This document shows, in pieces, positions 13,276 to 14,838 of a stretch of DNA of 14,838 nt. The position numbers and the translations under genes are program-made. Positions within the stretch are counted from its first letter, which is position 1. Every line of letters begins with the position of its first letter. The stretch comes from an uncultured Verrucomicrobiota bacterium (GTDB lineage Bacteria; Verrucomicrobiota; Verrucomicrobiia; Chthoniobacterales; SZAS-18), in the NCBI GenBank assembly GCA_937871685.1, contig CALMOL010000474.1:1-14838 (forward strand), in the 5' to 3' direction. The notes under the pieces were generated by a model. That model was not told the origin of the DNA. It made no database searches and saw only the letters and a program-made list of their open reading frames with translations.

Positions 13276-14502
13276 TCACTTCGCCGCCTTGCTCGGATCG
13301 CGCGCCAGGAGCGTGATGGTGGCGGTCTGCTGGCCGCCGCGCACGCCGGGGATGGAGCCGCTCGGCAGGCCGACCACGAAGTCTATCTCCTGGCCGGGCT
13401 TCACGCCGGACAGGGCCTTCTCCACGTCGCGCGGCTCGGTCACCTCGGTGCGGCCGACGCGATACACGACGAAGCCGCGCTTGACGCCCTCCTTGCGCGC
13501 GGGGCCGGCGATGTCCACGTCGGAGATCAGCACGCCGGATTCCACGGGCAGGCCGAAGAGCTTGGCGAGGTCGTTGCTCACCGACTGGAACTCCAGGCCG
13601 AAATACTTCCATGCCGCCGAGCCCGCGGTGGCCTCGGAAGGCGGCTTCGACCCGCCGCCGCCGCCGGCCAAGCCATCCGAACGACGCGACTCGCCCGCCT
13701 TGCGGAACTGGTCGAACTTCGCGGACACCACGTCGGCCGGGATGGCGAAGCCGATGCCCTGCACGGGCTGGCGGTTTGGCGTGAACGAGAGGCGCACGGA
13801 ATTCACCCCGCACAGGCGCCCGGCGAGATCGACGAGCGGGCCGCCGGAGTTGCCGGGGTTGATGGCGGTGTCGGTCTGCAGGAGCTTCTTGTAGCGCACG
13901 TCCTCGACCTGCACCTCGCGCTCCTTGGCCGAGAGGATGCCGCGCGAGACCGACGAGGTGTAGCCCAGCGGGTTGCCCAGCGCGAGCACGGTCTGGCCGA
14001 GGTAGTTGGGCGAGGGCTTGGCGAGGTCGATGAACGGCAGCGGCTGGCCGCCCTTCGGCTCGATCTTGAGCAGGGCGAGGTCCGACTGGCGCTCGCCGGC
14101 GATGTATTTGGCGTCGTAGGTGGTGCCGTCCGGGAATGAAACGGAAATCTTGAGGTCGGACGCGCGCTCGACGACGTGCTCGTTGGTGATGATGTAGCCG
14201 TCGGCCGAGACCACGAAGCCGGAGCCGAGGCTCTGCGACCCGCGGCGCTGCTCGCCGCCGCCGCCGCGCGGCACGGAGCGGCCGAAGAACTCGTTGAGGA
14301 ACTGGTCGAAGGGGTCCTGCCCCTGCTGCCGCACGATGCGCTCGGTGTTGATGTTGACCACGGCGGGCTGGACGCGCTGCACGACGAGCACGGTCTGCTC
14401 GGTGGCCGTGTCGTAAGAGAGGGTGCGCTCCTGCGCGAAGGCGGCCGGCGCGACTCCGAGTGCCAGGATCGCGAGGAGGGCGAGAGACAGGGGGTTTTTC
14501 AT
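13276..14502 (-). CDS. Periplasmic HtrA/DegP-type serine protease, single PDZ domain
   Basis: Envelope quality-control protease/chaperone of 408 residues. Residues 1-24 are a signal peptide (LALLAILALGVAPAAFAQ), implying export to the periplasm. The trypsin-like domain carries the triad H109 (IITNEHVVE), D141 (RQSDLALLKIE) and S219 (NPGNSGGPLVD). An LA-loop-like region rich in Gly/Arg lies at about 55-92. A Gly-rich linker (GLAGGGGGSKPPSE, about 277-290) leads to one PDZ domain (about 298-402, with GVLISDVDIAGPARKEGVKR). DegP and DegQ of Escherichia coli have two PDZ domains, so this is nearer in build to DegS-like or other single-PDZ members, but it has a cleavable signal instead of an anchor. 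ATG 14502 precedes the signal peptide directly; the frame extends upstream through non-homologous sequence. It heads a leftward five-gene block. Confidence 0.94.
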   Translation of the reverse strand: MKNPLSLALLAILALGVAPAAFAQERTLSYDTATEQTVLVVQRVQPAVVNINTERIVRQQGQDPFDQFLNEFFGRSVPRGGGGEQRRGSQSLGSGFVVSADGYIITNEHVVERASDLKISVSFPDGTTYDAKYIAGERQSDLALLKIEPKGGQPLPFIDLAKPSPNYLGQTVLALGNPLGYTSSVSRGILSAKEREVQVEDVRYKKLLQTDTAINPGNSGGPLVDLAGRLCGVNSVRLSFTPNRQPVQGIGFAIPADVVSAKFDQFRKAGESRRSDGLAGGGGGSKPPSEATAGSAAWKYFGLEFQSVSNDLAKLFGLPVESGVLISDVDIAGPARKEGVKRGFVVYRVGRTEVTEPRDVEKALSGVKPGQEIDFVVGLPSGSIPGVRGGQQTATITLLARDPSKAAK

Positions 14503-14740
14503 TGGCGCAAGTGATAGAGCCGGCGGGCCGGGCAAGTCAACGCGGCAGAGCACCGTCACGCGACGCGCGGCCACCCTTGCGCCCGGAACGCCTCGGCCTA
14601 GCTTCGCGCCCCATTTTGAAACACCGCCGGCTTGCCTCAGAGCCGCCGGGCGAGGATGCGGCGCCCGGCGGGCCGCGATTTTTTCTTGTTCCGAGCGTCG
14701 CTTGGACCCGCGCCGATTCCTCTCGCTGAAGCCTTTTGCC
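14503..14740. other. Divergent intergenic region upstream of sucA and the HtrA-type gene
   Basis: The 238-nt gap should contain the promoters of both flanking genes. I could not identify a convincing sigma-70 pair on either strand. The one clear structure is a GC-rich hairpin with a downstream T tract (14643-14684, listed separately). No tandem-word inverted repeat is present. Confidence 0.5.
14643..14684 (+). terminator. Terminator-like hairpin in the sucA leader
   Basis: A perfect 10-bp stem (CCGCCGGGCG at 14643-14652 with its complement at 14662-14671) encloses a 9-nt loop and is followed, 7 nt later, by a run of six T (14679-14684). It reads toward sucA and lies 57 nt before its ATG. No rightward gene ends upstream in the window, so if real it would act as a leader terminator or attenuator. 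The gap between stem and T run is longer than in a canonical intrinsic terminator. Confidence 0.3.
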
Positions 14741-14838
14741 ATGAAAAACAACTCCTTCGCCAACCAATCGAATGCCGCCGCGCTCGACGCGGCCTACGAG
14801 CAATGGCAGCGCGACCCGCGCTCGGTGGACCCCACCTG
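14741..14838 (+). CDS. sucA: 2-oxoglutarate dehydrogenase E1 component, N-terminal fragment
   Basis: Only the first 32 codons are in the window. They encode a short Ser/Asn-rich start (MKNNSFANQSN) followed by LDAAYEQWQRDPRSVDPT, which matches the N-terminal segment of OGDH E1 (PF16078), where a Tyr-x-x-(Trp/Phe)-x-x-(Asp/Asn)-Pro-x-Ser-Val-Asp pattern is conserved and contacts the E2 core. E1 is the thiamine-diphosphate subunit that decarboxylates 2-oxoglutarate in the TCA cycle and loads the succinyl group onto E2. The catalytic domain lies beyond the right edge. No Shine-Dalgarno sequence precedes ATG 14741. The identification rests on this short segment alone. Confidence 0.82.
   Translation, partial: MKNNSFANQSNAAALDAAYEQWQRDPRSVDPT

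Noticed and set aside
14503..14763. Extension of the HtrA frame upstream to 14763
   Set aside because: It would place about 87 Arg-rich residues before a perfect signal peptide and overlap the sucA start.

Overview
The window is high-GC bacterial DNA with ten protein genes, two of them cut by the window edges, and no RNA genes, CRISPR array or insertion sequence that I can see. The gene set (DUF2339 giant membrane protein, DUF2237 protein, TonB-dependent receptor, GldA/F/G-like ABC transporter, periplasmic HtrA protease, an OGDH E1 beginning MKNNSFANQSN) and the near absence of Shine-Dalgarno sequences suggest a Gram-negative member of the PVC group, most likely Verrucomicrobiota. That placement is inference; there is no rRNA to confirm it.

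Layout. From 1 to 1797 two genes read leftward: a DUF2237 protein, then an MFS exporter that runs off the left edge. A divergent gap (1798-1968) separates them from three rightward genes: the DUF2339 protein, a ClpP-like/NfeD membrane protease and a TonB-dependent receptor. The receptor ends tail-to-tail, 6 nt away, with a leftward block of five genes. In transcription order (right to left) these are an HtrA/DegP-type protease, an ABC ATPase, an ABC-2 permease, a GldG-like auxiliary subunit and a small nucleotidyltransferase. A second divergent gap (14503-14740) precedes the start of sucA, which runs off the right edge.

How genes work together. The ATPase, permease and GldG-like protein are one ABC system. 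HtrA is a periplasmic protein-quality protease. The MFS protein, NfeD protease and TonB receptor are separate envelope functions. sucA is TCA-cycle housekeeping.

The notable signal is between the genes. Six of the seven gaps between co-directional genes are filled by an element of 125-172 nt with one architecture: two inverted arms of about 29-34 nt (in five of the six, 27/29 to 33/34 identical), each arm built from three or four tandem copies of a 7-10 nt word, around 60-110 nt of unrelated sequence. The word differs in every element, but the build, the arm length, the position (starting at or just after the stop codon) and the orientation relative to transcription are shared. The two divergent gaps, the convergent gap and one 48-nt tandem gap have none. 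Several arms run into coding sequence: one encodes part of a signal peptide, two carry the stop codon of the preceding gene, and others supply possible start codons.
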